Source: Microbacterium sp. Leaf288 (GTDB lineage Bacteria; Actinomycetota; Actinomycetes; Actinomycetales; Microbacteriaceae). From it: a stretch of 64,000 nucleotides of DNA. Shown here piece by piece: positions 22,503 through 32,106 of this stretch. A model generated the notes under the pieces. That model had not been told where the DNA came from and searched no databases. It saw nothing but the letters and a program-made list of their open reading frames with translations. Both the position numbers and the translations under genes were made by a program. The stretch's first letter is position 1. Every line of letters starts with the position of its first letter. Location: assembly GCF_001422925.1 (NCBI RefSeq), contig NZ_LMNI01000013.1:1-64000 (forward strand). Direction: 5' to 3'.

Positions 22503-23807
22503 ATGTTCAGCAAGAAGCGGGCACTCGCCGTCGCCGCCCTCGCGGCCGGCGCCGCCCTCGTGCTGGCCGGCTGCGCCGGCGGCAGCGACGAGACCCCCGA
22601 CGCCGCACCCACATTCGACCCGAACGACAAGGTCACCCTCGACCTCGCGTTCTGGGGCAACGACGTCCGCGCCGGGCTCTACAACGAGGCCATCGCAGCG
22701 TTCAACGAGGAGTACCCGAACATCACGGTGAACTCCACGTTCCTCACCTTCCCCGAGTTCTGGGAGAAGCGTCAGACCGAGGCCGCCGGCGGCAACCTCC
22801 CCGACGTCATGCAGTTCGACTACTCGTACCTGCGCCAGTACTCCGAGAACGGCCTGCTGCTCGACCTCGACCCGTACCTCGGCAACATCATCGAGACCGA
22901 GCCGCTGCCCGAGAACATCCTCAACATCGGCGTCGTCGACGACACCACCTACGGCATCACGACCTCCACCAACGCGTGGGGCCTGTTCACCAACCCGGTT
23001 CTGCTCGAGAAGGCCGGCGTCGAAGAGTTCGAAGGCGGCAGCTGGGACGACTACACCGACTGGATGGGCGAGGTCACCGACGGCTCCGGCGGCGAGTTCT
23101 GGGGCGGCGGCGACTTCACCGGCCGCATCCAGAACTTCGAGCTGCAGCTGCGCGCGGAGGGCAAGAACCTCTTCAACGAGGACGGCACGCCCGGCTTCGA
23201 CGAGGAGCGCCTCACCGAGTTCTGGGAGTCTGGCGCACCGATCCGCGAGGACGGCATCGGCATCCCGCAGCAGCGCGTGGAAGAGGTCGCCCCGAAGGGC
23301 GCCTTCGACAGCGCGCTGACGGCGAGCGAGCTCACCTGGGACAACTTCGGCGCGGGCTACCTCGCCGGTCTCGGCGAGGGCTACACCGAGCTCGGCCTCA
23401 TCGCTCCCCCGGTGACCAAGGAAGGCGCGAAGGACCTGTACCTGAAGCCGTCGATGCTCCACACGATCTCGGCCAACACCGAGCACCCCGAGGCGGCGGC
23501 GACGCTCGTCAACTTCCTCGTGAACTCGCCCCAGTCGGGTGAGATCTTCGGCACCAACCGTGGCCTGCCGGCCTCGGAGACCGCCCTCGAGGCGGCCGAG
23601 CTCGACCCGCTGAGCCAGCAGGTCAAGGACTATGAGGCGTCGATCGCCGACCGTCTCGGCGACGCCCCGCCGGTTCCGATCGTCGGCTACGGCACGCTCG
23701 AGGAGAAGTTCCGCCAGCTGGGTACCGAGCTCAACTTCGGCACCGTCACGGTCGATGACGCGGTCTCGCAGTTCTTCGCCGAGATGGACGTCGTCCTCAA
23801 CCAGTGA
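22503..23807 (+). CDS. CUT1 sugar-binding lipoprotein (SBP 1)
   Basis: A 434-residue extracellular solute-binding protein of the family-1 (MalE-like) type. The signal peptide ends with lipobox LAGC. The mature protein has VTLDLAFWGN and FWEKRQTEAAGG blocks near its N-terminus. ATG 22503 is preceded by AAGGAGG. It is the first gene of an operon with two permeases, a DUF624 protein, a GH42, a second binding protein and another GH42. It is clearly paralogous to SBP 2 (28663). The substrate is likely a beta-galactoside, judged only from the GH42 genes in the operon. Confidence 0.92.
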   Translation: MFSKKRALAVAALAAGAALVLAGCAGGSDETPDAAPTFDPNDKVTLDLAFWGNDVRAGLYNEAIAAFNEEYPNITVNSTFLTFPEFWEKRQTEAAGGNLPDVMQFDYSYLRQYSENGLLLDLDPYLGNIIETEPLPENILNIGVVDDTTYGITTSTNAWGLFTNPVLLEKAGVEEFEGGSWDDYTDWMGEVTDGSGGEFWGGGDFTGRIQNFELQLRAEGKNLFNEDGTPGFDEERLTEFWESGAPIREDGIGIPQQRVEEVAPKGAFDSALTASELTWDNFGAGYLAGLGEGYTELGLIAPPVTKEGAKDLYLKPSMLHTISANTEHPEAAATLVNFLVNSPQSGEIFGTNRGLPASETALEAAELDPLSQQVKDYEASIADRLGDAPPVPIVGYGTLEEKFRQLGTELNFGTVTVDDAVSQFFAEMDVVLNQ

Positions 23808-23882
23808 CAGCTTCCGGGTCCGGGCGTACGATGCGCCCGGGCCCGGAGAACCACTACTCCACAACCCGTATCGGAGAGTCTC

Positions 23883-24878
23883 GTGAGCACCACAGCGACC
23901 AGAGTCATCGTGACCGGTGAGAAGTCCTCACGCCGGTCCCTGTTCCGCCGGAGCAGCCCTGAGCATGTGAACCGGCCGGGTCAGCGCCAGCGCGTCGTGA
24001 AGGAGACGCTGGCCGGGTACGGGTTCCTCGTTCCGTGGCTGGTCGGGTTCTTCGGCCTCACGCTGATCCCGATGGCGTACTCGCTGTACCTGTCGTTCAC
24101 GAAGTACAACATCTTCGCGCCGCCGAAGTGGATCGGCTTCGACAACTACGTCCGGATGTTCACGAACGACCCGGCGTTCATGCAGTCCGCCCAGATCACG
24201 ATGATCTACGTGCTGGTCGGCACCCCCATCACGCTGGCCGCCGCGCTCGGCGTGGCGATGCTCCTGAACTACCGCGACAAGGGCGCCGGATTCTTCCGCT
24301 CGGCCTTCTACGCCCCTTCCCTCATCGGCGGCTCGGTGTCGGTCGCGATCGTATGGCGCGCCATGTTCGCCTCCGACGGCCCCGTCGACAACGCCCTCTC
24401 CGCCATCGGCATCGACCTGGGCGGCTGGATCGGCAACCCCGCGCTGGTGCTGCCGGCGATGATCCTCCTCGCGATCTGGATGTTCGGCGCCACCATGGTG
24501 ATCTTCCTCGCCGGACTCAAGCAGATCCCCAAGGAGCTGTACGAGGCCGCGGAGATGGACGGCGCCGGCCCCTGGCACCGCTTCCGGGCGGTCACCCTGC
24601 CGATGCTGAGCCCTGTGATCTTCTTCAACCTGCTGCTCGGCCTGATCGGCGCGTTCCAGGTGTTCGCCTCGGCCTACATCATCTCCAACGGCACCGGCGG
24701 CCCCGCCGGCATGACGAACTTCATCACCCTCTACCTCTACAAGCGCGGCTTCTCGGACGGCCAGATGGGCTACGCCGCCGCCATCGCCTGGGTGCTGCTG
24801 ATCGTCGTCGCCATCATCGCCTTCATCCTTTTCCGCACCCAGCGCAGCTGGGTCCACTACGCCGGAGACAACCGATGA
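23883..24878 (+). CDS. CUT1 sugar transporter permease (MalF-like)
   Basis: A 331-residue permease with a long basic cytoplasmic N-terminus and six membrane segments. The EAA loop is KELYEAAEMDGAGPWHRF. GTG 23883 follows GGAGAG. Its stop overlaps the next permease by 4 nt. Confidence 0.92.
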   Translation: MSTTATRVIVTGEKSSRRSLFRRSSPEHVNRPGQRQRVVKETLAGYGFLVPWLVGFFGLTLIPMAYSLYLSFTKYNIFAPPKWIGFDNYVRMFTNDPAFMQSAQITMIYVLVGTPITLAAALGVAMLLNYRDKGAGFFRSAFYAPSLIGGSVSVAIVWRAMFASDGPVDNALSAIGIDLGGWIGNPALVLPAMILLAIWMFGATMVIFLAGLKQIPKELYEAAEMDGAGPWHRFRAVTLPMLSPVIFFNLLLGLIGAFQVFASAYIISNGTGGPAGMTNFITLYLYKRGFSDGQMGYAAAIAWVLLIVVAIIAFILFRTQRSWVHYAGDNR

Positions 24879-25798
24879 GCACCACAAGCTTCGGCGAGCC
24901 CGCCATCGCCACCCTCGAGAACCAGGTCGACGCCACCCCGCAGCAGCCGCGCCGCAAGGTCAAGCGCGGCACGTGGCAGACCGTGATCTGGTTCGTCGTG
25001 CTCATCGCGGTCACCGCGGTCGTGCTCTACCCGCTGGTGTGGCTGCTGTTCTCCACGTTCAAGCCCAACAGCGAGTTCGGCTCCAACATGGGCCTGCTGC
25101 CCGAGAACCCCACCATCGCCAACTACGCGAAGGTGATGGAGGGCATCGCGGGCGTGCCGATGTGGCGGTTCTTCCTGAACAGCTTCATCATCGCCGCGGG
25201 CTCCGTGATCGGCGTGCTGCTGTCGTCGTCGCTGGCCGCCTACGCGTTCGCCCGCATCCAGTTCAAGGGACTCGGCATCCTGTTCGCCGCGATGATCGGC
25301 ACGCTGCTGCTGCCGTTCCACGTCGTGATCATCCCGCAGTACATCATCTTCCAGCGCCTCGACATGATCGACACGTTCTGGCCCCTGCTGCTGCCGAAGT
25401 TCCTCGCCACCGAGGCGTTCTTCGTGTTCCTGCTCGTGCAGTTCATCCGTCAGATGCCGCGCGACATGGACGAGGCAGCCCGCATCGACGGCGCCGGACA
25501 CCTTCGCATCTTCTGGTCGATCATCCTGCCGCTGATCAAGCCGGCGCTGATCACCTGCTCGATCTTCGCGTTCATCTGGGCCTGGAACGACTTCCTCGGA
25601 CCCCTGCTGTACCTGACGAGCCCCGAGAACTACCCGCTGCCCATCGCGCTGCGCCTCTACAACGACCAGACCTCGGTCAGCGACTACGGCGCCACCGTCA
25701 CCGCGTCGTTCATCGCGCTGATCCCCGTCCTGCTCTTCTTCCTCGTGTTCCAGCGCTTCCTCGTCGATGGCGTGGCGACGCAGGGCCTCAAGGGCTGA
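24875..25798 (+). CDS. CUT1 sugar transporter permease (MalG-like)
   Basis: A 307-residue permease with six membrane segments. The EAA loop is RDMDEAARIDGAGHLRIF, and the C-terminus RFLVDGVATQGLKG is typical of MalG-like proteins. The ATG overlaps the upstream stop (ATGA). No ATPase gene follows. Confidence 0.92.
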   Translation: MSTTSFGEPAIATLENQVDATPQQPRRKVKRGTWQTVIWFVVLIAVTAVVLYPLVWLLFSTFKPNSEFGSNMGLLPENPTIANYAKVMEGIAGVPMWRFFLNSFIIAAGSVIGVLLSSSLAAYAFARIQFKGLGILFAAMIGTLLLPFHVVIIPQYIIFQRLDMIDTFWPLLLPKFLATEAFFVFLLVQFIRQMPRDMDEAARIDGAGHLRIFWSIILPLIKPALITCSIFAFIWAWNDFLGPLLYLTSPENYPLPIALRLYNDQTSVSDYGATVTASFIALIPVLLFFLVFQRFLVDGVATQGLKG

Positions 25799-25831
25799 CG
25801 GCCCGCCGAGCCACAACGACAAGGACATCCC

Positions 25832-26479
25832 ATGGACCGCCGAGAACTCCGCGCCGCGCGTCGCGCCGACGCGTCCGGAGCCGGACCGACGCTCGAGGAG
25901 CGGGCTCCGGCCCGCTACCCGGGCGCCAAGGGAGCCTTCGCCCTGTTCGGCGAGGTGCTGCTGACCGGACTGCTGGTCACCGCGGCAGGCCTGCTCGTCG
26001 TGACGCTGCCCGCGGCGCTGGCCGCCGGCATCCGTCATCTGCGTCGCTACGTGAACGCGGAGCAGTCGCACGCGAAGACGTTCTGGCAGGACTGGAAGCG
26101 GGCACTGCCCGGCGGCCTGGTCGTCGGCGTCGCCGCGGTGCTCGTCACGTTCGTGCTGACGCTCGACATCTACCTCGCGAACTCCGGCGCCCTCCCCGGC
26201 GGCGGCCTCATCTCCTTCGTCGGCTGGGCCGGCCTCGTCGTCGGCGCCGTGGCGCTGCTCGTCGCCGCGGGCGCGTGGACACCCGAGCGCGGCTGGCGGG
26301 CGGCGGTGCGCAGCGTCCCGTCGTCCCTTGTCGGCGACCCGATCGCCGCGCTCTATCTCGCGGCCGCGGCCGTGCTGGTCGGCGTCATGACCTGGATGCT
26401 CGCGCCGCTCATCATCGCCGGACTCGGCTGCGCCGCCTTCGCCGTCGTGGCCCTCCCGGCGCGCCGCGCCCGCCGCTGA
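25832..26479 (+). CDS. YesL-like DUF624 membrane protein
   Basis: A 215-residue membrane protein with about five hydrophobic segments. A divergent DUF624/YesL motif, LPAALAAGIRHLRRYVNAEQ, lies after the first one. It is placed between the importer and the GH42 gene with an AAGGA ribosome site, so it belongs to the operon. As for the paralogue at 10984, association with importers is consistent across the family but the function is unknown. Confidence 0.7.
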   Translation: MDRRELRAARRADASGAGPTLEERAPARYPGAKGAFALFGEVLLTGLLVTAAGLLVVTLPAALAAGIRHLRRYVNAEQSHAKTFWQDWKRALPGGLVVGVAAVLVTFVLTLDIYLANSGALPGGGLISFVGWAGLVVGAVALLVAAGAWTPERGWRAAVRSVPSSLVGDPIAALYLAAAAVLVGVMTWMLAPLIIAGLGCAAFAVVALPARRARR

Positions 26480-26527
26480 ACCCACACCTGTCTCGATCGC
26501 AAGACCAGCCAGAAGGAGCTGCTCGAC

Positions 26528-28630
26528 GTGCTGTACGGCGCCGACTACAACCCCGACCAGTGGCCCGAGGAGGTGTGGGACGAGGACGTCCGCCTCATGC
26601 AGGAGGCCGGCGTCAACATCGTGAGCCTCGGCATCTTCGCGTGGTCGCGCATCCAGCCCACCGAGGGTGTGTGGGACTTCGCGTGGCTCGACACCGTCAT
26701 CGAGAAGCTCCACGCCGGCGGCATCGCGGTGAACCTCGCGACCGCGACCGCCTCTCCCCCGCCGTGGGTGAGCAGGAACTACCCCGAGACGCTCCCGGCG
26801 AACGAGTCGGGTGCGTCGTACTGGCCGGGCAGCCGTCAGCACTTCGCCCCCTCGTCGCCGACCTACCGGCGACTTGCCGGCGAGCTCGTGCGCCGGCTGG
26901 CCGAGCGCTACGTGCACCACCCCGCCGTGGTGATGTGGCACGTCGGCAACGAGTTCGGCTGCCACCTCTGGATGGACTTCTCGGATGCTGCGCGCGACGC
27001 GTACCGCGACTGGCTCCACAAGCGCTACGCCACCGTCGACGCGCTCAACGACGCATGGGGCACGAGCTTCTGGTCGCAGCGCTACGGCTCGTTCGACGAG
27101 ATCTTCCCGCCACGCCTCGCCCCCTACAGCCACAACCCGTCGTCGATGCTCGACTGGCGACGGTTCACGAGCGACATGCTGCTCGAGTGCTACCTCATGG
27201 AGCGCCAGATCCTGCTCGAAGCCGGCGCGACGCAGCCGATCACGACGAACTTCATGGGCCCGTTCAAGCCCGCGGACTACCGCAAGTGGGCCCCGCACAT
27301 GGACGTCATCGCCGACGACTGCTACCCCGACCCCGCGAACCCGAACCGCGTGCGCGACGCCGCGTTCCAGCGCGACCTCGTCCGCTCGCTCAAGCCCGGC
27401 GTGCCATGGCTGCTGTGGGAGCAGGCGACGGATGCCGTCAACTGGCGGCCCGCGAACCCCGGCAAGCGGCCCGGTGCCCTCGCCGCTGAGTCCGCGCAGT
27501 CCATCGCCCGCGGCGCCGACGGCATCATGTTCTTCCAGTGGCGGCAGTCCCGCGCCGGCAGCGAGAAGTTCCACTCGGCGATGCTGCCCCACGCCGGCAC
27601 CGAGACCCGCACGTGGGACGCGGTGACCGAGCTCGGCGCGCGCCTGGCCGCGCTGCCGAAGCTCCCGGCACCGGGCCGCGACGCGCAGGTCGCCCTGGTG
27701 TTCGACTGGGAGAACTGGTGGGCCGTCGAAGAGCGCGACCACCCCACCGAGATCGACTACCTCGCGGTCGTGCTCGAGTGGTACGGCGCCTTCCACGTGC
27801 GCAACATCCAGGTCGACATCGTCGGTCCCGAGGAGGTAGACCACGGCTACGCCCTCGTGGTCGCGCCGGCACTGTATCTCCTCCGGGACGAGGGCGCCTC
27901 GGCGCTCGCCCGCTTCGTCGACGACGGCGGAACGCTCCTCACCGGTCCGTTCACCGACATCGTCGACGCGCACGACCACTTCCGCGACGGCGGCTTCCTG
28001 ACGCAGCTCGGCCCGGTGCTGGGCCTGCGCTTCGAGGACTTCGGCGCCCTGGCAGGTCAGTCCTCCGGCGGCGCGGGCGTCGGAGCCCTCAGCGCCGACG
28101 CCGTCCAGGCAGCGCGCGACGCCGCCGGCCGCGGCGCGGTCACGTTCGACTTCGGTGGGGTGGAGCGATCCGGTCGCCTGGTCGCCGAAGCGGTGCACGC
28201 GACCGGCGCAACGCCGGTCGCCACGTTCTCCTCGGGCCTGCAGTCCGGCTCACCGGCGCTCACGCGCCACCGCTTCGGCTCGGGCGAGGCCTGGTACACC
28301 GCGACCCAACCCAGTGCCGATGCGATCGACGCGATCGTCGGTGCCGTGGTCGAGGCATCCGGTGTCCGTCCCGTCGTGGCGGATCTGCCCGCAGGCGTCG
28401 AGGCCGCGCGCCGGGGCGACCTGATCACCCTCATCAACCACGGCGACGCGCGCGTCGAGATCACGATCGACGGGATGGATGCCGAGACCGGCGTCGCCGT
28501 CGAGTGCGTCGTGCTCGACGGTCAGGGGGTCGCGTTCGTGTCGGCCCCCGTCGACACCGCGGGTGCCGCCGCGCACTCCGCACACGCCGCCGTCGCCGTC
28601 GCCGTCGCCGCCGCCGTCGCCGAATCCTGA
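26528..28630 (+). CDS. GH42 beta-galactosidase (paralogue 2)
   Basis: A 700-residue GH42 starting at GTG 26528 after AAGGAG. Key motifs are LYGADYNPDQWPEE at the very N-terminus, acid/base E142 in WHVGNEFG and nucleophile E298 in LLWEQATD. The zinc-binding cysteines of the family are absent (HFAPSSP and CHLWMDFSDAA at the expected positions). The last 20 residues are an Ala-Val run encoded by a GCCGTC hexanucleotide repeat (28585-28620). No signal peptide. It is between the DUF624 gene and SBP 2 in the importer operon and probably hydrolyses the imported galactoside. Confidence 0.9.
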   Translation: MLYGADYNPDQWPEEVWDEDVRLMQEAGVNIVSLGIFAWSRIQPTEGVWDFAWLDTVIEKLHAGGIAVNLATATASPPPWVSRNYPETLPANESGASYWPGSRQHFAPSSPTYRRLAGELVRRLAERYVHHPAVVMWHVGNEFGCHLWMDFSDAARDAYRDWLHKRYATVDALNDAWGTSFWSQRYGSFDEIFPPRLAPYSHNPSSMLDWRRFTSDMLLECYLMERQILLEAGATQPITTNFMGPFKPADYRKWAPHMDVIADDCYPDPANPNRVRDAAFQRDLVRSLKPGVPWLLWEQATDAVNWRPANPGKRPGALAAESAQSIARGADGIMFFQWRQSRAGSEKFHSAMLPHAGTETRTWDAVTELGARLAALPKLPAPGRDAQVALVFDWENWWAVEERDHPTEIDYLAVVLEWYGAFHVRNIQVDIVGPEEVDHGYALVVAPALYLLRDEGASALARFVDDGGTLLTGPFTDIVDAHDHFRDGGFLTQLGPVLGLRFEDFGALAGQSSGGAGVGALSADAVQAARDAAGRGAVTFDFGGVERSGRLVAEAVHATGATPVATFSSGLQSGSPALTRHRFGSGEAWYTATQPSADAIDAIVGAVVEASGVRPVVADLPAGVEAARRGDLITLINHGDARVEITIDGMDAETGVAVECVVLDGQGVAFVSAPVDTAGAAAHSAHAAVAVAVAAAVAES

Positions 28631-28662
28631 CCCTTATCAGAACAGAAGACTGGAGAATCTCC

Positions 28663-29946
28663 ATGCCTGCACCTCGCACCCTGCTCGCGGCCGCCGCCCT
28701 GACCGCGGGCGCCGCGCTCGTCCTCTCGGGCTGCTCCGGCGGCGACGCGGACGACGCCGCCGCGTTCGACCCCGACGAGAAGGTGACCCTCGATTTCGCC
28801 TTCTGGGGCAATGACGACCGCGCGACCCGCTACAACGACCTGATCGCGGCGTTCAACGAGGAGTACCCGAACATCACGATCAACTCGTCGTTCACCGACT
28901 TCCCGAGCTTCTGGGAGAAGCGCCAGACGGAGGCTGCGGGCGGTGGCCTTCCTGACGTCTTCCAGTTCTCCGACAGCTACCTGCGCCAGTACGCGGAGTC
29001 GGGCAACCTGCTCGACCTCGCCGATGTGTCGGACTACATCGACACCACCACGTTCGAGGAGTCGCTGCTCGGCACGGGCGCCCTGGACGGCGTGCAGTAC
29101 TCGCTTCCGACCGGCTACAGCCTGTGGGCGAACTTCGTCAACGACGACCTCGTCGCCGAGGCCGGGGTCGAGGCGCCCGAGGGCGGCACGAGCTTCGCCG
29201 ACTTCGACGAGTGGATGGCCTCCGTCACCGACGCCACCGGCGGCGCCGTGTACGGTGGCACCGACTACACGCAGCGCATCCAGGTCTTCGAGCTGCAGCT
29301 GCGCGCGAACGGCGGCAACCTCTACACCGACGACGGCGAGCTCGGCTTCACCGAGGACGACCTGCGCGAGTTCTGGGAATCCGGCGCCGAGATCCGCGAC
29401 GGCGTCACCGTGCCGCAGCAGAAGCTCGAGGAGCTCTCGCCGAAGTCCGGCTTCGGCGCCGCCATCACGGCGAGCGAGATGAGCTGGAGCAACTTCCTCG
29501 GCGGCTACCTCGCCGACTCGGGCGCGTCCTCGATCTCGCTCGTCGCCCCGCCCACCGCCAAGGAGGGCTCGAAGGACCTGTATCGTCAGGCCGGTCTCCA
29601 GGTCGCGATCGCCGCGAACACCGAGCACCCCGAGGCCGCGGCCCTCTTCCTCGACTTCGTGGTGAACAGCCCCGAGGCCGGCGAGATCTTCGGCACCACG
29701 CTCGGCTTCCCGGCATCGTCGTCGAAGCTCGAGGGCACGACCCTCGAGGGCGCCGACAAGCAGGTCGCCGACTACATCGAGTCGGCCGCGGACCGCATCG
29801 GCGACGCCCCGCCGGTCCCCGTCGTCGGCTACGGCTCGCTCGAGCAGGCCTTCTGGGACGCCGGCAAGTCGATCGGCCTCGGCGTGCTCTCGGTCGATGA
29901 CGCCGTGACCCAGTTCTTCGCCGAGGCGGACGCCATCCTCGGCTGA
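28663..29946 (+). CDS. CUT1 sugar-binding lipoprotein (SBP 2)
   Basis: A 427-residue paralogue of SBP 1 in the same operon, with lipobox LSGC. It shares long blocks with SBP 1, such as AAFNEEYPNIT, FWEKRQTEAAGG and ANTEHPEAAA, and the same C-terminal VDDAVxQFFAE. There is no second permease pair, so both binding proteins probably dock on the permeases at 23883/24875 and widen the substrate range. The ATG follows GGAG. A strong hairpin follows the gene (29967-30005). Confidence 0.9.
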   Translation: MPAPRTLLAAAALTAGAALVLSGCSGGDADDAAAFDPDEKVTLDFAFWGNDDRATRYNDLIAAFNEEYPNITINSSFTDFPSFWEKRQTEAAGGGLPDVFQFSDSYLRQYAESGNLLDLADVSDYIDTTTFEESLLGTGALDGVQYSLPTGYSLWANFVNDDLVAEAGVEAPEGGTSFADFDEWMASVTDATGGAVYGGTDYTQRIQVFELQLRANGGNLYTDDGELGFTEDDLREFWESGAEIRDGVTVPQQKLEELSPKSGFGAAITASEMSWSNFLGGYLADSGASSISLVAPPTAKEGSKDLYRQAGLQVAIAANTEHPEAAALFLDFVVNSPEAGEIFGTTLGFPASSSKLEGTTLEGADKQVADYIESAADRIGDAPPVPVVGYGSLEQAFWDAGKSIGLGVLSVDDAVTQFFAEADAILG

Positions 29947-29966
29947 CGCCGGACCGAATGACGGAA

Positions 29967-30005
29967 ACGGATGCCGCGGCACGTGCCTCGTGCCGCGGCA
30001 TCCGT
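29967..30005. terminator. Perfect 17-bp hairpin between SBP 2 and GH42
   Basis: ACGGATGCCGCGGCACG pairs perfectly with its complement at 29989-30005 around a 5-nt loop. It contains CGGATGC and GCATCCG as an inverted pair. It could terminate part of the transcripts or protect the SBP 2 mRNA 3' end. The GGAGGAG ribosome site of the next gene starts 11 nt later. Confidence 0.7.
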
Positions 30006-30028
30006 GTACTCACCCCGGAGGAGCCCCC

Positions 30029-32089
30029 GTGTCCGATGCATCCGACGAACGCCTGTCGCAGCTGCGCGCCCGCCTCGGCGGCATCGCGTACGGCGGGGAC
30101 TACAACCCCGAGCAGTGGCCGCGCGAGATCTGGCACGATGACGCACGTCTCATGCAGGCAGCCGGGGTGAATCTCGTGAGCGTCGGCGTGTTCTCATGGT
30201 CGGCGCTGGAACCGGCCGACGGCGTCTTCGTCTTCGAGTGGCTCGATGAGGTGATCGACGTGCTGTGGGCGCACGACATCGCCGTGAACCTCGCCACCCC
30301 CAACGCGTCACCGCCCCCGTGGCTCGTCGAGGATCACCCCGAAGTGCGACTCCGCCGATTCGACGGCACCCGCGTCGGCGTCGGCAGCCGCGCCCATTAC
30401 TGCTCGTCGTCGCCGGTCTACCGGGACCGCAGTCTGCGCATCGCGCGACTGCTCGCCGAGCGCTACGGCACGCACCCGGCGCTCGCGATGTGGCACCTCG
30501 GCAACGAGTACTACGCGAAGTGCTACTGCGAGCTCTGCGACGAGCGGTTCCGCGGCTGGCTGCATGCTCGATACGGGGCGCTCGACGCGCTCAACGACGC
30601 GTGGGGCACGATGTTCTGGAGCCAGCGCTACAGCGCGTGGGAACAGGTGCACGTTCCCGGCCCTGTCGAAGGGAAGGTCACGACGAGCCGCGAGCTCGAC
30701 TTCGCACGCTTCTCGTCGGATCGGCAGCTGGAGCTCATGACGGCGGAGCGCGACGTGATGCGCGAGCTCACGCCGGGCATTCCGGTGACGACGAACTTCA
30801 TGCAGTACGTCGATCCGAACGACTACCGGGCGTGGGCAGCCGAAGAGGACGTCGTGTCGCTGGACGCCTACCCCGACCCGGCCGATCCCGAGAGCCTGAT
30901 GAAGGCCGCCCTCCAGTACGATCTGATGCGGTCGCTGCGCGGCGGCCGCCCCTGGTTGCTCCTGGAGCAGTCCGCGAACGCGGCCAGCCAATGGCGCACG
31001 AACCTCGTGAAGCAACCCGGCCGGATGCGGCTGGGCTCCTATCAGGCGGTGGCTCGGGGCGCGGACGCGGTGATGTTCTTCCAGTGGCGGGCGTCACGGC
31101 AGGGCAACGAGAAGTTCCACTCGGCGATGCTGCCGCACGGCGGGACCGCCACGCGATCGTGGCAGGCGGTCCGCGACCTCGGCTCCGAACTGCCGCGCGT
31201 GGCGGCGGTCACCGGCGCACGCACCGAGGCGCGGGTCGCGGTCGCGTTCGATTGGCCCAACTGGTGGGCCGTCGAGGGGGCCGCGCATCCCTCGAACGCC
31301 TTCTCCTACGCCAGGGCTGCGGTCGACCACTACCGCCCTCTGTGGCACGCAAACGTCGCCGTCGACGTCGTGGATCTGGCGGACGACCTCTCGGCGTACG
31401 CCATGGTCGTGGTGCCCAATCAGTACCTCATCACCGAGACCCAGCGCGCGTCGCTCACCCGGTTCGTCGAGGCCGGCGGCGTCGCCGTGGTGTCGTTCTT
31501 CTCCGGCATCGTCGACGAGTGCGACCGGGTCATCGAGAACGGCTACCCGGGCGGCCTGCGCGCGCTCATCGGCGCGCACGTCCGCGAGTTCTCGCCTCTC
31601 GCCGATGGCGCGACCGTGCACGTCGACGGCGTCGCGGGCAGCGAGCTCGACGTCGATTTCACGGCCGGCGCCGATTTCTGGCAGGACGACATCGTGCTCG
31701 AGGGCGCGCGGGCACTGGCCGTCTACCGCGACGGGTATCTCGCCGGCGAGCCGGCGATCACCCTGCACGAGAACGGTGCGGGTGCCGTCCTCTACGTCGG
31801 CACCCGGCTCGCCCCGGACGCCCAGCAGGCGGTGACGGATGCTGCGCTGCGTCGCGCCGGGATCGCGCCGCGCACGCTCGCGCCCGGCGTCGAGATCGCC
31901 GAGCGACGCAACGATCGCGGCGACTTCCTCTTCCTGCTGAACCACTCCGATGACGTCCGCACCGTGACGCTCGACCGCGCGGGGACCGATCTGCTGACGG
32001 ACCGCACTCTCGACGTCGGCGACACGCTCTCGCTGGAGCCCGCCGGCGTCGCGGTCGTGCACACGACGGTCGCGGCATCCGTCGATTGA
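30029..32089 (+). CDS. GH42 beta-galactosidase with intact zinc cluster (paralogue 3)
   Basis: A 686-residue GH42 from GTG 30029 (GGAGGAG upstream). It has GGDYNPEQWP, acid/base E160 in WHLGNEYY and nucleophile E313 in LLLEQSAN. Unlike the other two GH42 proteins here, it keeps C125 (HYCSSSP) and C165/C167/C170 (KCYCELC). This matches the four-Cys zinc site of the Thermus A4 beta-galactosidase. It is the last gene of the importer operon and convergent with the oxidoreductase gene ending at 32107. Confidence 0.9.
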   Translation: MSDASDERLSQLRARLGGIAYGGDYNPEQWPREIWHDDARLMQAAGVNLVSVGVFSWSALEPADGVFVFEWLDEVIDVLWAHDIAVNLATPNASPPPWLVEDHPEVRLRRFDGTRVGVGSRAHYCSSSPVYRDRSLRIARLLAERYGTHPALAMWHLGNEYYAKCYCELCDERFRGWLHARYGALDALNDAWGTMFWSQRYSAWEQVHVPGPVEGKVTTSRELDFARFSSDRQLELMTAERDVMRELTPGIPVTTNFMQYVDPNDYRAWAAEEDVVSLDAYPDPADPESLMKAALQYDLMRSLRGGRPWLLLEQSANAASQWRTNLVKQPGRMRLGSYQAVARGADAVMFFQWRASRQGNEKFHSAMLPHGGTATRSWQAVRDLGSELPRVAAVTGARTEARVAVAFDWPNWWAVEGAAHPSNAFSYARAAVDHYRPLWHANVAVDVVDLADDLSAYAMVVVPNQYLITETQRASLTRFVEAGGVAVVSFFSGIVDECDRVIENGYPGGLRALIGAHVREFSPLADGATVHVDGVAGSELDVDFTAGADFWQDDIVLEGARALAVYRDGYLAGEPAITLHENGAGAVLYVGTRLAPDAQQAVTDAALRRAGIAPRTLAPGVEIAERRNDRGDFLFLLNHSDDVRTVTLDRAGTDLLTDRTLDVGDTLSLEPAGVAVVHTTVAASVD

Positions 32090-32106
32090 TCCCGCGCGTG
32101 TGACGG

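Noticed and set aside
24857..28198. A 1113-codon open frame on the minus strand
   Set aside because: It is antisense to the permease, DUF624 and GH42 genes, is rich in Arg, Glu, His and Gln and has no recognisable domain. Such frames arise from high third-position GC on the opposite strand.
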